Origin: Oxalobacter sp.
Lineage (GTDB): Bacteria; Pseudomonadota; Gammaproteobacteria; Burkholderiales; Burkholderiaceae_D
NCBI GenBank assembly: GCA_003605115.1
Contig: QZKY01000016.1
Coordinates: 45,776-109,775, forward strand
Direction: 5' to 3'
Length of the DNA stretch: 64,000 nucleotides
This document shows positions 10,755 through 20,658 of this stretch, piece after piece. Numbering within the stretch: the stretch's first letter is position 1; each line of letters begins with the position of its first letter. Made by a program: the position numbers and the translations under genes. The notes below the pieces were generated by a model. The model saw only the letters and a list, made by a program, of their open reading frames with translations. It ran no database searches and was not told where the DNA came from.

Positions 10755-12239
10755 ATGTTGTCCCATTTGCCCCTGCTGAGTATCGCCATCTGGACGCCGA
10801 TCATTTTCGGCATCCTGGTGTTCGCCATCGGGCGTGACGACAGGCAGGCGTTCGTGCGCTGGTTTTCGCTCGCCGCATCGATCATCAGTTTTCTGGCGAC
10901 GCTGCCGATTGTGTATGCCTTCGACAAAGCGAAGCACGGTATGCAGTTTGTTGAAAAATTTGCCTGGATTGAGCGCTTCAACATCCACTACCATTTTGGC
11001 ATCGACGGCATTTCGCTGTGGTTTATCGTGTTGACGGCCTTCATCACGATGATCGTCGTGATCGCTGGCTGGGTGCTCATCCAGAGTCGTGTCGCGCAGT
11101 ACATGGGGGCGCTGTTCGTACTGTCTGGTTTGATGATTGGCGTCTTTTGCGCATTGGACGGCTTGCTGTTCTATGTGTTCTTTGAGGCCACGCTGATCCC
11201 GATGTTCATCATCATTGGTATCTGGGGCGGCAGTAACCGCGTGTATGCTGCATTCAAGTTTTTCCTCTACACATTGCTCGGTTCGCTCTTGATGCTGATC
11301 GCAGTGCTGTATCTGTATTTCAAATCGGGCGGCAGTTTCGATTTGCAAACATGGCAAACGATGCCGCTTGAACTGAATGTCCAAATCTTCATTTTCCTTG
11401 CGTTCCTTGCCGCCTTTGCGGTGAAGGTGCCGATGTGGCCCGTGCATACCTGGTTGCCGGATGCGCACGTGGAAGCGCCCACGGGCGGCTCCGTTGTCCT
11501 TGCCGCCATCATGCTGAAACTGGGCGCGTATGGTTTCCTGCGTTTTTCGCTGCCGATTGCGCCAGATGCGAGTCATTCGCTTTCCGGCATGATGATCGTG
11601 CTGTCGCTGATCGCCATAATTTATATTGGCTTGGTGACGCTGGTACAGCGAGACATGAAGAAACTGATTGCGTATTCGTCTGTGGCACACATGGGGTTTG
11701 TCACACTGGGCTTCTTCCTGTTTAATGGCGTGGCCATGCAAGGCGGCATCGTGCAAATGATTTCACACGGCTTTGTGTCGGGTGCGATGTTTCTGTGCAC
11801 CGGTGTGCTGTACGACCGCATGCATACGCGCGAGATTGCAGAATACGGTGGCGTGGTGCACACGATGCCGAAATTCGCCGTGTTCTTCGTGCTCTTCTCT
11901 TTGGCCAACTGCGGGCTTCCCGGCACGTCCGGTTTCGTTGGCGAGTCGATGGTCATATGGGGCAGCATCAAAATCAATTTCTTCGTGGGCGCGTTCGCGG
12001 CGCTGGCGTTGATTCTGGCGGCAGCGTATTCGCTCTGGCTGGTCAAGCGCGTGATTTTTGGTGCCGTGAAAAATGATCAGGTGGCGGCACTGCAAGACAT
12101 CGGCAAACGCGAATTCTTGATACTCGCCCTGATGGCGATTGCTGTCATTGCGGTGGGTGTTTATCCTGCGCCGCTCACCGAAGCGATGCAAGTCTCGGTG
12201 ACGGATCTGTTGCAGCATATTGCCCGATCCAAGTTGTAA
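10755..12239 (+). CDS. nuoM: NADH-quinone oxidoreductase subunit M (antiporter-like)
   Basis: Second antiporter-like proton-pumping subunit (494 aa, about 14 helices). Markers are the [17 protein letters not shown] helix with the essential Glu, the [19 protein letters not shown] motif with the key Lys, and [17 protein letters not shown]. No strong ribosome binding site precedes ATG 10755, so coupling to nuoL 28 bases upstream is likely. The stop TAA shares its last base with the nuoN ATG. Confidence 0.97.
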   Translation: MLSHLPLLSIAIWTPIIFGILVFAIGRDDRQAFVRWFSLAASIISFLATLPIVYAFDKAKHGMQFVEKFAWIERFNIHYHFGIDGISLWFIVLTAFITMIVVIAGWVLIQSRVAQYMGALFVLSGLMIGVFCALDGLLFYVFFEATLIPMFIIIGIWGGSNRVYAAFKFFLYTLLGSLLMLIAVLYLYFKSGGSFDLQTWQTMPLELNVQIFIFLAFLAAFAVKVPMWPVHTWLPDAHVEAPTGGSVVLAAIMLKLGAYGFLRFSLPIAPDASHSLSGMMIVLSLIAIIYIGLVTLVQRDMKKLIAYSSVAHMGFVTLGFFLFNGVAMQGGIVQMISHGFVSGAMFLCTGVLYDRMHTREIAEYGGVVHTMPKFAVFFVLFSLANCGLPGTSGFVGESMVIWGSIKINFFVGAFAALALILAAAYSLWLVKRVIFGAVKNDQVAALQDIGKREFLILALMAIAVIAVGVYPAPLTEAMQVSVTDLLQHIARSKL

Positions 12240-13759
12240 TGAACGAAAGTATTCTAACCATGACCGACAACATGAACCTGTTGATAGCGCTGCCCGAAAT
12301 CATCCTGATGGTTGCGGCATCGGTCATTTTGTTGATCGACATGTTCCTGCGCGATGCGCGCCGTCTCGTCACCTTCTGGCTGTCCATGATCACGCTGGCT
12401 GCCTGTGTCGCTGTCAGCACGTATTTGTATTACAGCGTTGACACGTCTATCTACACTTTCCACAAAATGTTCGTCATCGACCCGATGTCGAGCATGCTCA
12501 AAATCTTTTCTGCGGTTGCCGTCGCTTTCACGCTGATCTATTCGCGACGTTATGTCACTGACCGCGGTATCACCGGCACATCATCGCATGGCTTGGGCGG
12601 GGAGTTCTATGTGCTCGCCCTGTTTGCACTGATGGGTCAAATGGTCATGATCTCCGGTGCGAACCTGCTGATCGTGTACCTCGGCCTGGAATTGCTGTCT
12701 CTTTCCTTGTATGCCTTGGTGGCACTGCGACGCGACGATTCCATGTCCACAGAAGCCGCAATGAAGTTTTTTATTCTCGGCGCGTTGGCATCGGGCTTCA
12801 TGTTGTACGGGATGTCCATGCTGTATGGCGCAACCGGCACACTGGATTTGGTGGAAATCGCCAGAGGAATCACTTCCGGCAATATCGACAAAACTGTGCT
12901 GGTATTCGGTATTGTCTTCCTCGTGGCGGGGCTGGCCTTCAAACTTGGCGCAGCACCTTTCCACATGTGGGTGCCGGATGTGTATCAGGGGGCCTCTACG
13001 CCTGTCACGCTCTTGATTGGCGGTGCACCCAAGCTCGCCGCGTTCGCCATCTGTATGCGTCTGCTGGTGGAAGGCTTGTCACCGCTTGCGATGGATTGGC
13101 AGCAAATGCTGATGGTGCTCGCGGTGCTGTCCATGACCATCGGCAATATCACCGCGCTGGTGCAAACCAACATCAAGCGCATGCTCGCGTATTCTTCCGT
13201 GGCGCACATGGGCTTCATGTTGCTCGGTCTGTTGTCCGGCATGGTGGATGGGGATATCTCTTCTGTCGCCAATGCTTACAGCTCCGCGATGTTTTACGCC
13301 ATTGCCTATGTGCTCGCCACGCTCGGCGCATTCGGCGTGATTTTGTTGCTGTCACGTTCAGGATTTGAAGCAGACAGGATCGACGACTTCAAGGGACTCA
13401 ACCAGCGCAGCCCGTGGTTTGCGTTTGTGATGATGCTCATGATGTTCTCGCTCGCGGGTTTGCCGCCGCTCGTTGGCTTTTACGCCAAGCTCGCCGTGTT
13501 GCAGGCACTGATAGGCGTCAATCAGTTTGCACTCGCCATCGTGGCGGTGCTGCTCTCGCTGGTCGGCGCGTTCTACTACCTCCGCCTGATCAAGGTCATG
13601 TATTTCGATGAACCAGTCAGCACGGAAAAAATTACCGCAGGCGTTGATCTGCGCGTGGCTCTCGGCATCAACGGCGTGCTGGTGCTGGCGCTGGGTCTGA
13701 TGCCCGGCTCACTCTTCACCGCGTGCGCGAAGGCGATTGTGTCGACGCTGGCGTCGTAA
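12239..13759 (+). CDS. nuoN: NADH-quinone oxidoreductase subunit N (antiporter-like)
   Basis: Third antiporter-like subunit of complex I (506 aa, about 14 helices). Visible landmarks are [38 protein letters not shown] (the lysine-bearing helix break) and [19 protein letters not shown] used ATG 12239 because it abuts nuoM; ATG 12260 or 12272 would give a shorter N-terminus. It is the last canonical nuo gene, and the next gene starts 17 bases after its stop. Confidence 0.96.
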   Translation: MNESILTMTDNMNLLIALPEIILMVAASVILLIDMFLRDARRLVTFWLSMITLAACVAVSTYLYYSVDTSIYTFHKMFVIDPMSSMLKIFSAVAVAFTLIYSRRYVTDRGITGTSSHGLGGEFYVLALFALMGQMVMISGANLLIVYLGLELLSLSLYALVALRRDDSMSTEAAMKFFILGALASGFMLYGMSMLYGATGTLDLVEIARGITSGNIDKTVLVFGIVFLVAGLAFKLGAAPFHMWVPDVYQGASTPVTLLIGGAPKLAAFAICMRLLVEGLSPLAMDWQQMLMVLAVLSMTIGNITALVQTNIKRMLAYSSVAHMGFMLLGLLSGMVDGDISSVANAYSSAMFYAIAYVLATLGAFGVILLLSRSGFEADRIDDFKGLNQRSPWFAFVMMLMMFSLAGLPPLVGFYAKLAVLQALIGVNQFALAIVAVLLSLVGAFYYLRLIKVMYFDEPVSTEKITAGVDLRVALGINGVLVLALGLMPGSLFTACAKAIVSTLAS

Positions 13760-13776
13760 AAGCATTCAGGCAGGCC

Positions 13777-14892
13777 ATGACCAAATCCCTCACCTCCCAC
13801 AATGAATGGCGCTATGTGTTGCGCGACTTTCTTCGGTCGTCGCAAGGCCGATCACTGGCGAACTTCCCTAGCGATGCGCTGAGCTATGCGCTTGCGCCAG
13901 TTGCCGCCATCTCCTTGTGGATAGACGAATACGCGCCAGCGCTGAAAGAAAAACCTGCACTGGATATTGTGATCGCAGGCGCAGCGCACGGCATGGATAC
14001 GCTTGATGAAGGGCGCTGGTACCGATTTCTGCCGCTCTTCCTGGGTAACGCAGACATGAATGTGACAGTGGATCTGGTCGGCAAAGGGCTGGATGCCACA
14101 GTGCCGGAAGTGTTCAGTGGCAGTGCGTTTCCGCTGGAACCGAAAAAATCCACGATGGCTGCGAAGGTTACGCACCTTGAAGCACCACGTCGTTTCCCCA
14201 ATACGCTGGGCGAATACATGGCTTCACGAGCAAATCGTCCTGCACCGGATCTGGTATTTATTTTCCATCCCGGATTCATCCTCAACAGCAATTCATGGAT
14301 CGCTGAGGGTGATTTGCGCTCCGTGCTTGCACTGGGCACGCCTGTCGGGCTGGCTTCCTATGGCGAAGAAGAACACATGCAGGAAGTCTGGGTGTTGGCC
14401 GCACACGGATACAAGGCTGATCCGAAAGTGGTGAAGAATCGTTTTGCCGCGAACCTGCACAAGCAGGTGTTGCCCTCCGCCTTTGCGCACACGCTCTGGA
14501 AACTCGATAACGCTTTGCCCGCAACCGACGCGCCCATCTCGGAAGAAAATCTGGACAAGATTAAAGCGTTCGACAAATGGATGTATGAAGCAGCGCAAAA
14601 AGGCGTGATCCTGCCTTTCCTCAAGGCTTTCGGCGGAACGACTCAAACAAAACATGGCGACTTCATCATCCTGCCCAATTTGAAGCTGGTCGAAAAAACC
14701 ACCGGCAAGGTCTACGAACCCAGCAATGCTGAAAAGTTCAATCCGGTGGGTGTGACGATAGAGAAGGCACTGCTGGATGCGTATCCTGAAAACTCGCCAT
14801 TCGATTTTGATCGGGCGTATTGGTCAATCAACGTGGTTCCCCTTGTTGAGCAATCGCTTGATAACGCAGGCAAAAATGATGGTGTTGTTTAG
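13777..14892 (+). CDS. Protein resembling the Mss51 C-terminal domain, end of nuo operon
   Basis: 371-residue soluble protein, probably cotranscribed with nuoN. From memory of the family, two blocks match the C-terminal domain of Mss51 / MYND-finger proteins. These are ALDIVIAGAAHGMDTL followed by W-x-RFLPLFLGNADMNVTVDLVG (like VxGA...E..W..LL.LLP....L.I.FVGPE), and DLVFIFHPGFILNSNSW with GTPVGLASYGEEE (like DLVVAFNPGF...W...I..L....VPVVVTSYTEDE). No MYND zinc finger is present: there is no Cys cluster. No catalytic motif or signal peptide is visible. The start ATG 13777 lies within an open frame reaching back into nuoN. Function unknown; the position suggests a role near complex I. Confidence 0.55.
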   Translation: MTKSLTSHNEWRYVLRDFLRSSQGRSLANFPSDALSYALAPVAAISLWIDEYAPALKEKPALDIVIAGAAHGMDTLDEGRWYRFLPLFLGNADMNVTVDLVGKGLDATVPEVFSGSAFPLEPKKSTMAAKVTHLEAPRRFPNTLGEYMASRANRPAPDLVFIFHPGFILNSNSWIAEGDLRSVLALGTPVGLASYGEEEHMQEVWVLAAHGYKADPKVVKNRFAANLHKQVLPSAFAHTLWKLDNALPATDAPISEENLDKIKAFDKWMYEAAQKGVILPFLKAFGGTTQTKHGDFIILPNLKLVEKTTGKVYEPSNAEKFNPVGVTIEKALLDAYPENSPFDFDRAYWSINVVPLVEQSLDNAGKNDGVV

Positions 14893-15022
14893 GAGTACAG
14901 GCTTCGGGGTCTATCAGGGATATTCGATTCTTTAAAGTGCCTATTCCGTTGACAATTGCCCTCCAAATTTCCAATCTCAGGAGTTAGGTTCGATTTATTT
15001 TTCAGCAGTATGAGAAGCCGAG

Positions 15023-15304
15023 TTACCGTTTCAGATCCCGGTAGAAATTTTCATGCGAGCCAAGCAATAACAGCAGGCGAGTAGCGGGATCGTATTCGTA
15101 GGCGAGCAAGGTTTCTTGCCCATTGCATTTGAACTTGTGTACATAGACGCCGGCCAAGTCCCCCTTCTTGCCTTCGCCAAGGGTCGGGTCGCGCACGATT
15201 TCATTGACCGCGCTGTCCACATCTGCTTTCTGCTTTGGATGCAAGCGTTTGTATGCACGCTTGAACAGCGTGCTTTGATAAACTTGGATGGTCGACCCCG
15301 TCAC
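15023..15304 (-). CDS. RelE/ParE-superfamily toxin
   Basis: 93-residue basic protein starting at a GTG (15302-15304) that overlaps the antitoxin stop by four bases. The layout is typical of RelE/ParE/YafQ mRNA interferases or gyrase toxins. It has an N-terminal helix rich in Lys/Arg (FKRAYKRLHPKQKADVDSAV), then a strand region ending in LLLLGSHENFYRDLKR, where the His/Tyr/Arg set typical of RelE-type active sites could lie. The frame is open upstream of the GTG, but that part is antitoxin shadow. It cannot be assigned to ribosome-dependent or gyrase-targeting type from sequence alone. Confidence 0.75.
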   Translation of the reverse strand: MTGSTIQVYQSTLFKRAYKRLHPKQKADVDSAVNEIVRDPTLGEGKKGDLAGVYVHKFKCNGQETLLAYEYDPATRLLLLLGSHENFYRDLKR

Positions 15305-15528
15305 TTCGTTTTGCTTTCTGGGGCGAAAGGTGTAGCGAGGGTAGGACCTTCGGCGCGGGCGATCAGCAAGTCGCGTACAAAATCGATAGGCAAGTCCGGA
15401 TTGTCCAGTGCAGCTTTTCCGACCAACGCCCAAAATTCAATCTGACCTGAGATGGAGCGGCGCTCAGCCTGCGCGTGGGCGCGTGCTTGCTCATACAAGT
15501 CATCCGCAATGCGTACAGGGTTAGACAT
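15301..15528 (-). CDS. ParD-like antitoxin
   Basis: 75-residue antitoxin of the ParD-like family. MSNPVRIADDLYEQARAHAQ matches the ribbon-helix-helix N-terminus, and ERRSISGQIEFWALVGKAAL is the family's conserved core. The C-terminal tail (LATPFAPESKTK) is presumably the toxin-binding part. Start ATG 15526-15528 has GGAGG six bases ahead. It is first in a two-gene operon, with the toxin start overlapping its stop (GTGA). Ribbon-helix-helix antitoxins normally repress their own operon. Confidence 0.8.
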   Translation of the reverse strand: MSNPVRIADDLYEQARAHAQAERRSISGQIEFWALVGKAALDNPDLPIDFVRDLLIARAEGPTLATPFAPESKTK

Positions 15529-15829
15529 GAGTACCTCCAAACAAGTGTGTTACAAATGTAGCATTATGGTAGCACAAATTATAGCCATATGGAAAAGGGG
15601 TGCACGCTCGAACATTTATCAGATCGGTTGCAAGAGTAAAAAGTCGCTGCCCTCCAGCCTCCGCCGGGGCAACACCTTAGTGATCATGCAAATGATATTG
15701 CCCAGATAACGTAACGCGATCTTCCATACTAAAATCGTTACAAAATGCACAGTGCTTGACCATCACTGTATCCCCCCTCGATAATGGAACAGCTTTGCCT
15801 GCCGTCCATACCATTTCGAGGGGAAACCA
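15529..15829. other. Divergent promoter region between the toxin-antitoxin pair and the VIT protein gene
   Basis: About 300 bases with no coding potential. The minus strand has a perfect -10 (TATAAT, 15583 down to 15578) about 50 bases before the antitoxin start, with a poor -35. The repeated GCTAC motif at about 15560-15573 could be the antitoxin operator. The right half carries the plus-strand promoter listed separately. Confidence 0.5.
15749..15785 (+). promoter_or_regulatory. Promoter with palindrome over the -35, upstream of the VIT protein gene
   Basis: TTGACC (15756-15761) and GATAAT (15780-15785) are 18 bases apart. The perfect inverted repeat ACAGTG-N9-CACTGT (15749-15754 / 15764-15769) brackets the -35 box. 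This placement is what a repressor or activator operator would have. Confidence 0.45.
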
Positions 15830-18829
15830 ATGATGTTCAAAGCGCCATCCGTTCGTGTTTTCATCATGGCTTTGTTGCTGGGGATCGTGGGGAGTGCCGT
15901 TGCACTCGATTTGATGCCCACGCGTCCACGCATCGGCTTGCATCCTCCCGGTAACCCTCCCGGCATGCGTCCGCCCTTGTTGCGGATCAGCGATAAGGCC
16001 GCCGAACCGGTGCGCCTGGTGTCTGTCAGTGTAGATAGCCAGGTGGTGGGGCATCTTGCACGCACGACGATAGAACTGACCTTCCGTAATCCCAACAATC
16101 GCATTCTCGAAGGCGAATTGCAATTCCCCTTGCTGGCCGGTCAACAGGTAACAGCCTTTGCGCTGGATTTTGTTGGCAAGTGGCGCGCTGCCGTGCCGGT
16201 GGAAAAAGCGAAGGGGCAGGAAGTATTCGAAGAAGTCACACGCGCGCGCATCGATCCGGCTTTGCTGGAAGCGACCAAGGGCAACAACTTCAAGTTAAGA
16301 ATTTATCCCATTCCCGCGCAAGGGCAGCGCAAAGTGTCGCTCACCATCACCGAGCGTCTGCCGGTGGGGCACAAGACAGCCAAAGGCAGCACAGCCTTGT
16401 ATCGTTTGCCGCTGCCTGCCAATGAAAAACTCGAATCTTTCAATTTCCGTTTGCGTGCGCCAGGGCTGGAAAAAGGACAAACACGCGTGCAGCGTGGCTT
16501 GAGTGGTGCCGAGTGGTGGCATCGCGAAGGGGAAGCGAAGCTGGAGTTCTCTCGCAAGGATTACAAGCCCGCATCGCAAATCGACATCGCACTGATGCAG
16601 CCAGAACGTGAAATGAGCTTCACGGAAGAAAAAGACGGCGTGCAATATTTTTATGCGGAAGTACCGGGATTTAAACTTGCACGCGTGCAGCGTCCGGCGC
16701 CCAAACTGGTGTCGCTGATTTGGGATGCTTCCGGCTCTGGCGCAGATCGCAATCATAACCGCGAGTTTGCTTTGCTGGATGCGTGGTTCAGGCTGGTGCG
16801 CAATACCACGGTGAATGTGAAGATTGCGCGTGATCGGGCCGAAGACGCAGGCGAATTCAGTATACGTAACGGTGATTGGTCAAAGTTGCGCGCTGTGTTG
16901 CAAAAAGTTGCCTACGACGGCGCAACCAATCCGGCAGCATTCCAACCTGCTGCGTCTGCCGACATTGCCTTGCTATTCACGGATGGCCTGACGAATTATG
17001 GTGATGCGGCCATGCCGCAATACGAAGTGCCGTTGCTGGTGGTGAACGCCGCGTCCTCGGCGGATAGTGACCGACTGCGATTTTCAGCACAAAAAAGTGG
17101 CGGCGCGTTTGTGGATTTGACGCGCACGCCCCCTGTCGTTGCCGCAAAAGCGCTGCTTGAGAAACCAGCGCAACTGACGAGCGCGCGGGCGAGTGGTGCG
17201 AAAGAAATACTGGTGTCACAAGGTGATCTGCAGAAAGGCAGCATCAATATCGCGGGCATCTTGACCGAACCGGAAACGCTGGTTGAACTGGAGTGGAAAA
17301 CGCCATCGGGTAATACGGTAAAGCGTAGCGTCAAGGTTGGCAGAAAAGATAAAGCGCAAACAACAACTGCTTTTGCTGCACAGGAATGGGCGCGCATGAA
17401 ACTGGCGACGCTGGAGCCGGAATACAATTTGCATCGCGCAGAAATCCAGCGTTTGGGGAAAGCATTTTCACTGGTAACGCGTGGTACGTCCTTGATTGTG
17501 TTGGATCGTGTTGAAGATTACGCGCGCCATGAAATTGTGCCGCCCGCAGAATTGCGTGCCGACTATGATCGCGTTCGTCATCAAATTCGTTTGAGCAAGG
17601 AAAAGGATCGCGCTGCGCATCTTGAGGCCATCGTCAAGCGCTTTGATGAAAAGATTAAATGGTGGAATAAGGATTTCCAGAAAGGCAAAAAACCAGAGTC
17701 AAAGGAAGAAGAGAAGCCTGCTGGTGCAGCAACGGCTGAACTTGCCATGCGAAGTGAACAACAAATGGCTGTAGCAAGAAAGAGTGCAGCGCGTTTGCTG
17801 GATGCACAGGAAGATCGCATGGCGTCGCCGCGCATGATGGAAAGGATGGCGACAGATCGTGCTGCACCAGCCTCGGCAGCGCCAGCAGCCGGTGCCAGTG
17901 GGCAGGCCGGCTCAATCAAGTTGAAAAAGTGGACGCCGGACGCGCCTTACATTGATCGCTTGCGCAAAGCCGAAGCGAAAGATTTGTATGCGATTTATCT
18001 GGACGAGCGCCCTGCCTACACGCAAAGTACGGCTTTCTTTCTGGATGCAGCCGACATTTTCTTTGAACGCAAAGAGCCGCATCTGGCGCAACGCGTACTG
18101 TCGAACCTGGCAGAAATGAATCTGGAGAACCGTCACATTCTGCGCATACTCGGTTATCGCTTGATGCAAGCGAAAGCGCCCGCGGAGGCGATACCGGTAC
18201 TTGAACAAGTGTTGGAACTGGCACCCAACGAGCCGCAATCCTGGCGCGATCTGGGACTGGCTTACGCCGCGAACAAGCAGTATCAAAAGGCCGTGGATAA
18301 TCTGTATGAAGTGGTGCGCCGCCCTTGGCATGGCCGCTTCCCGGATATCGAATTGATTGCGCTCGCTGAACTGAATGCGATTGTGGCGACAGCACCGGAA
18401 AAAGTGGATACCAGCGCCATTGATTCACGATTGTTGCGCAACCTGCCGCTGGACTTGCGTGTGGTGCTGTCCTGGGATGCGGATAATACCGATATCGATT
18501 TGTGGGTGATCGACCCGAATGGTGAAAAAGCGTTTTACGGCAATCGACTGACGTATCAGGGTGGTGCCATGTCGCGTGACTTTACGGGTGGATATGGGCC
18601 GGAAGCGTTTTCGCTGAAGCAAGCCAAACCAGGAAAATATAAAGTGCAGGCGCAGTTTTACGGACATCGTCAGCAAGTGGTTTCCGGTGCAACTACGCTG
18701 CAATTGCAATTTGTCACCGGGTTTGGAACGATGCAGCAGGAGGAGCAATTTGTGACGCTTCGTCTGAAAGGCAACAAGGAAGTGGTGACAGTTGGGGAGT
18801 TTGAGGTGGCGGCACCGGAGAAAAAATAG
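15830..18829 (+). CDS. Exported VIT / vWA-like / TPR / DUF2135 protein
   Basis: 999-residue protein with an N-terminal signal peptide (hydrophobic run FIMALLLGIVGSAVA, cleavage near residue 25). Domains in order: a VIT domain at about 60-190 (ARTTIELTFRNPNNRILEGE, and EVFEEVTRARIDPALLE); a vWA-like region at about 285-430 with a MIDAS-type DASGSG; a low-complexity Ala/Met linker; TPR-like helices at about 730-860; and a C-terminal YfaP/DUF2135 domain (LSWDADNTDIDLWVIDPNGE, about 880-930). Start ATG 15830 or 15833 follows GAGGGG. This suggests an envelope protein making metal-dependent protein contacts. I see no sortase or membrane anchor. A monocistronic unit is likely, with the terminator at 18850-18873. 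Confidence 0.8.
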   Translation: MMFKAPSVRVFIMALLLGIVGSAVALDLMPTRPRIGLHPPGNPPGMRPPLLRISDKAAEPVRLVSVSVDSQVVGHLARTTIELTFRNPNNRILEGELQFPLLAGQQVTAFALDFVGKWRAAVPVEKAKGQEVFEEVTRARIDPALLEATKGNNFKLRIYPIPAQGQRKVSLTITERLPVGHKTAKGSTALYRLPLPANEKLESFNFRLRAPGLEKGQTRVQRGLSGAEWWHREGEAKLEFSRKDYKPASQIDIALMQPEREMSFTEEKDGVQYFYAEVPGFKLARVQRPAPKLVSLIWDASGSGADRNHNREFALLDAWFRLVRNTTVNVKIARDRAEDAGEFSIRNGDWSKLRAVLQKVAYDGATNPAAFQPAASADIALLFTDGLTNYGDAAMPQYEVPLLVVNAASSADSDRLRFSAQKSGGAFVDLTRTPPVVAAKALLEKPAQLTSARASGAKEILVSQGDLQKGSINIAGILTEPETLVELEWKTPSGNTVKRSVKVGRKDKAQTTTAFAAQEWARMKLATLEPEYNLHRAEIQRLGKAFSLVTRGTSLIVLDRVEDYARHEIVPPAELRADYDRVRHQIRLSKEKDRAAHLEAIVKRFDEKIKWWNKDFQKGKKPESKEEEKPAGAATAELAMRSEQQMAVARKSAARLLDAQEDRMASPRMMERMATDRAAPASAAPAAGASGQAGSIKLKKWTPDAPYIDRLRKAEAKDLYAIYLDERPAYTQSTAFFLDAADIFFERKEPHLAQRVLSNLAEMNLENRHILRILGYRLMQAKAPAEAIPVLEQVLELAPNEPQSWRDLGLAYAANKQYQKAVDNLYEVVRRPWHGRFPDIELIALAELNAIVATAPEKVDTSAIDSRLLRNLPLDLRVVLSWDADNTDIDLWVIDPNGEKAFYGNRLTYQGGAMSRDFTGGYGPEAFSLKQAKPGKYKVQAQFYGHRQQVVSGATTLQLQFVTGFGTMQQEEQFVTLRLKGNKEVVTVGEFEVAAPEKK

Positions 18830-18849
18830 CGGCATCACGCTTAGAAAAG

Positions 18850-18873
18850 AAAAGCCCCGCATGCGGGGCTTTT
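18850..18873. terminator. Bidirectional rho-independent terminator
   Basis: Near-perfect palindrome AAAAGCCCCGC / GCGGGGCTTTT between the convergent ends of the VIT gene (+) and the ProC-like gene (-). Runs of A on one side and T on the other allow it to act on both strands. Confidence 0.85.
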
Positions 18874-18893
18874 CAGTTTGCAGCACCAAGATT

Positions 18894-19664
18894 TTACCCT
18901 GTCAAGCGTGCATGCGTTGCCCCCATGCGGGTTTGCAGCATGCGGCGGATCTCGGTTTCGTCCTCGGCCATTGGTTTCACTGGTACGAGGTCGAGTACCA
19001 TCTCGGTGGGCAAGTTGCTGCCGAAAAGCATATCCACGGTTCCGCGCAACATGGAGCGCAAGGCTTCGCAAGCCTCATCGTGCGTGAGACCGAAAGATTT
19101 TGCGATCTTCATCACTTCGGCAAACTGAAAGCCAAAATACGTTGGCCCCATCGCACTGACAACGGCATACGTTTCCATCTGGAGTTCATCGACTTCCGGC
19201 GTTTTACCCAAGGGTTCGAATAATCTCAACAGCTTATCCTGTATGGAATTGGGCAGTCCTGAAGAAAATGAAATTGGGTTGTAGCCTTTGCCGACGATGC
19301 CGGGTGAATTGGGATTCAGACGCACGATACGCGAAAAGCCAAGCAGCTTGTTCTGAATTTCTTCAAAGCGCATCATTGGCGCAAGCGAGCAAAAAACAGA
19401 ATGCGGTCGCAGTTTGCCTGCCAAGGCGTCCAACACTTGTGGCAGAGCAGGAGGATGGACAGCGCCAAAAACCAGATCACACGCTGCGCACCCAGCGAGC
19501 GTCGCGGCAGTAACTTTTGGGAAGTCATTTTGAAGCGTTTTGATTGCTTCGGGATTGATATCGTATGCCAGGATGTTGACGGGAAGGGCGTTTGCTCTTT
19601 GCCAGCCACCAAGCATGATGCGGGCGACGCGCCCCGCACCAATGAAGCCGATGCTGTTAAACAT
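18894..19664 (-). CDS. ProC-like NAD(P)-dependent reductase
   Basis: 256-residue protein with an N-terminal Rossmann fold (FNSIGFIGAGRVARIML) and a helical C-terminal half like pyrroline-5-carboxylate reductase (SAMGPTYFGFQFAEVMKIAKSFGL). Genuine ProC usually has a GSGPA-type motif at the dimer domain and SPxMPN-like surroundings for the substrate. Here these read MGPTYFG and RLNPNSPGIVG, so the substrate may differ and I leave out the symbol. Start ATG 19662-19664 is preceded by AGGAGAGG at good spacing. Extending the frame to 19808 adds unlikely residues. Confidence 0.65.
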   Translation of the reverse strand: MFNSIGFIGAGRVARIMLGGWQRANALPVNILAYDINPEAIKTLQNDFPKVTAATLAGCAACDLVFGAVHPPALPQVLDALAGKLRPHSVFCSLAPMMRFEEIQNKLLGFSRIVRLNPNSPGIVGKGYNPISFSSGLPNSIQDKLLRLFEPLGKTPEVDELQMETYAVVSAMGPTYFGFQFAEVMKIAKSFGLTHDEACEALRSMLRGTVDMLFGSNLPTEMVLDLVPVKPMAEDETEIRRMLQTRMGATHARLTG

Positions 19665-19969
19665 GATCCTCTCCTTTTTGTTTTTTATGGGAGAGCGATG
19701 GATTTTGTTTGACGCGATGCAGCCCTGATCTTTTAAGTGCAACGTGTTGCCACCGCTCATTTCAGAGCATTGCGCAAATGTTTTCACGATACAAGTTAAA
19801 TTGCACATTTTTTGTGAAGACGTGCAATTGTGTTGTCAACGCGCATTCGGGCTTGTTGACTCAGAGAAAATAGATGAAGTGCAGCAAGTTTTTCGCTTTA
19901 AACTTTCCTCATGGCAAGCAAAATTCTTTGCATGACGAAAAGCGTATCAGGAATGATTATTCAAAACCG
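19665..19969. other. Intergenic region with an 8-bp inverted repeat
   Basis: About 305 bases with no convincing gene. AATTGCAC (19799-19806) and GTGCAATT (19822-19829) form a perfect inverted repeat 15 bases apart. A TTGACA on the minus strand (19839 to 19834) lies just outside it, but no matching -10 is clear. It probably holds the promoter and operator of the ProC-like gene. Confidence 0.35.
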
Positions 19970-20581
19970 CTAACGGCTTGCACCAACCATATTCTTGGGA
20001 GAGTGGAGTCTTTGCTGAACTTCTTCCTGAAGCCGAATCAGGTTCCCACTGGATACAAAATTGAGGTGGGTTGTCGTGTTTGGCCAACTCCGGCCAACTT
20101 GAATGATAAATCCTCCACCCATATCCCAGATCGCACGATACTCGCCTTGCTCCAGTTTGCCGAGAATGGTGGATGGCTTCCCATATTTGGAAGCCATCAG
20201 TTGCGTCACTTTGTCTGCCAGATAAGGGTCGCCTGTTCCTGGGAAAACAAACTGCATCGTTGCGAGTGCGCCGCCTCGTGTCATGGCAACTTCGACTTTC
20301 TCTGCGCCAGGATAAATGCTGCTGGCGTCGGCAACAGATTCAAAATCGTTGCGCGGGACAAGTGGCACTTTAAGATTGCGGTAATAAACTTCTTCCAGTT
20401 TTTGACGATTGACTGTGCGCAAATCGACGCCGCCAAAATCAACCGGCTTCAATCCCCCTGCCAATTGAGATGCGCCGGCGCTTGCCTTGGATGATGGCGT
20501 CTGGCTGGATTGATTGCAGGCTATAAGCGGCAGCAGGAAAACCGCAGCCCACGCAAAAATGGCAATTCGCTTGCAAGTCAT
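19970..20581 (-). CDS. Lipoprotein of unknown function
   Basis: 203-residue protein with a type II signal peptide: positively charged start, hydrophobic core, then LIAC as lipobox (Cys near residue 22). A Ser/Ala-rich linker follows. The mature domain has alternating strands (VEVAMTRGGALATMQFVF, EYRAIWDMGGGFIIQVG). I do not recognise the family. It lies 77 bases after the uvrA stop on the same strand, so readthrough from uvrA is possible. Confidence 0.7.
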   Translation of the reverse strand: MTCKRIAIFAWAAVFLLPLIACNQSSQTPSSKASAGASQLAGGLKPVDFGGVDLRTVNRQKLEEVYYRNLKVPLVPRNDFESVADASSIYPGAEKVEVAMTRGGALATMQFVFPGTGDPYLADKVTQLMASKYGKPSTILGKLEQGEYRAIWDMGGGFIIQVGRSWPNTTTHLNFVSSGNLIRLQEEVQQRLHSPKNMVGASR

Positions 20582-20658
20582 CAGGAAGGCTCCGGAAGTT
20601 GAATCATGTTCTGCTGCTATTTTACAATTTTCATCTCGGTGTTTTCATGGGCGGCCAA

